Shown here: piece by piece, positions 63,572-64,000 of the stretch
How the letters are laid out: each line of letters starts with the position of its first letter
Numbering within the stretch: the first letter of the stretch is position 1
Assembly (NCBI RefSeq): GCF_026130175.1
Contig: NZ_JAIGNI010000005.1
Location: 62,001-126,000, forward strand
Source: Lyngbya sp. CCAP 1446/10
GTDB lineage: Bacteria > Cyanobacteriota > Cyanobacteriia > Cyanobacteriales > Microcoleaceae
Direction of reading: 5' to 3'
Length of the DNA stretch: 64,000 bases
Notes under the pieces: model-generated
Told to the model about the DNA's origin: nothing
The model's database searches: none
The model's input: only the letters and a program-made list of their open reading frames with translations
Position numbers and translations under genes: made by a program

Positions 63572-63950
63572 GTTTTTTGGTGTTTGTGTTAAGAGCATTC
63601 TCTAATTTGAGCAAGACTAACGCTCGACCTCAAAGGATTTACAATCAGGACAAAAATTGAATTTTATATAGATCGGGCTGCTTAAATTAATTGTTTTAAT
63701 TTATGCTTTAAAAAATAATTTTCAAGTTGGTTGCTTGGTCGGCAAACTCGCGATTGAGTGGGTTGAATCGTTGGAAAAATTCAAAATAATTCACTTGAAT
63801 TGATTTTAATTTAATCATTCTGCGATATGGCACGGACACCGACACTCAAACCGAAATTTTTCTATTTCTTTAACTTGTATCTTCGGTAACAGGGAATGTT
63901 TCGCTTACAATACAGTTATGTAGCATCTAAATTAAAAGAGCGATCGCACT
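63572..63950. other. intergenic, AT-rich, upstream of leuC
   Basis: About 380 bases with no gene. AT-rich around 63690-63810. An HIP1 octamer lies immediately before the leuC start (63940-63947). No leader peptide or riboswitch is recognisable. Confidence 0.5.
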
Positions 63951-64000
63951 ATGGGAATGACCCTGACCGAAAAAATCTTAGCCAAAGCATCAGGCCGCAC
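63951..64000 (+). CDS. leuC: 3-isopropylmalate dehydratase large subunit, N-terminal fragment
   Basis: Only the first 16 codons lie in the window: MGMTLTEKILAKASGR then the next codon start. This is the characteristic beginning of the aconitase-like LeuC large subunit used in leucine synthesis. The gene runs off the right edge. The related homoaconitase group starts similarly, so the exact subgroup is open. Confidence 0.75.
   Translation, partial: MGMTLTEKILAKASGR

Noticed and set aside
1-64000. tRNA, rRNA, tmRNA or known riboswitches
   Set aside because: I looked through the gaps for cloverleaf-like CCA ends, GGTTCGAATCC loops and known aptamer cores and saw none; a covariance-model scan would be decisive.

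Overview
The window is chromosomal DNA from a cyanobacterium, most likely a filamentous, non-heterocystous one of the Microcoleus/Oscillatoria/Phormidium kind. The grounds are the very frequent HIP1 octamer GCGATCGC; cyanobacterium-type genes (phytochrome kinase, DUF751, DUF1830, DUF3318, DUF3352, CCB1-like b6f assembly factor, ComFB, CofH, DapL, sucrose-phosphate phosphatase); NACHT, CHAT and Uma2 genes; and many heptanucleotide tandem arrays between genes. I saw no rRNA, tRNA, CRISPR array or complete insertion sequence.

Layout. 0-5.5 kb: a C5 DNA methyltransferase overlapping an unknown convergent gene, the four-ACT aspartate kinase lysC, a Uma2 gene and a HAD phosphatase. 5.9-22.4 kb: a sensory block with a LOV-PAS histidine kinase, sucrose-phosphate phosphatase, ComFB, DUF1830, a phytochrome histidine kinase, a five-module response regulator, a soluble MCP-like protein and a hybrid kinase whose GAF domain keeps both cysteines of two-cysteine cyanobacteriochromes. 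22.4-29 kb: a four-helix-bundle gene between inverted repeats, nanE, PBP2, a second Uma2 gene and a Tat-exported phosphoesterase. 29-31 kb: a PD-(D/E)XK nuclease convergent with a Dam-type methyltransferase. 31-36.6 kb: small photosynthesis-era genes (DUF751, PadR regulator, CCB1-like) and a Hik2/CSK-like kinase. 36.8-41.7 kb: a giant secreted haemagglutinin-CHAT fusion. 42-45.4 kb: small genes, a nucleoside transporter and DUF3318. 45.5-48.9 kb: a membrane NACHT ATPase translationally coupled to a formylglycine-enzyme-like gene carrying a large in-frame hexanucleotide array. 49-52.3 kb: two membrane glycosyltransferases. 52.4-56.7 kb: cofH, small genes and an AT-rich two-gene ATPase/TOPRIM-like operon resembling PARIS antiphage systems. 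57-64 kb: dapL, an unknown gene with a nuclease-like motif, DUF3352, a ten-cysteine precursor-like protein beside a LuxR regulator, and the start of leuC.

How the genes fit together. lysC and dapL are two steps of the aspartate-to-lysine route; leuC belongs to leucine synthesis. The kinases and response regulator at 6-22 kb look like a light-signalling neighbourhood sampling blue (LOV), red/far-red (phytochrome) and perhaps blue/green (GAF) light. Defence or conflict candidates are scattered: the nuclease/Dam pair, the NACHT/FGE-like pair, the ATPase/TOPRIM-like pair and the CHAT fusion. Heptamer arrays sit tightly against genes and in several cases supply the start or stop codon.

Most promising for follow-up: the PARIS-like operon (54460-56696), the ten-cysteine protein (61943-62377), the NACHT/FGE-like operon with its repeat, and the two-cysteine GAF kinase. 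All functional calls come from reading motifs by eye; no database search was run.
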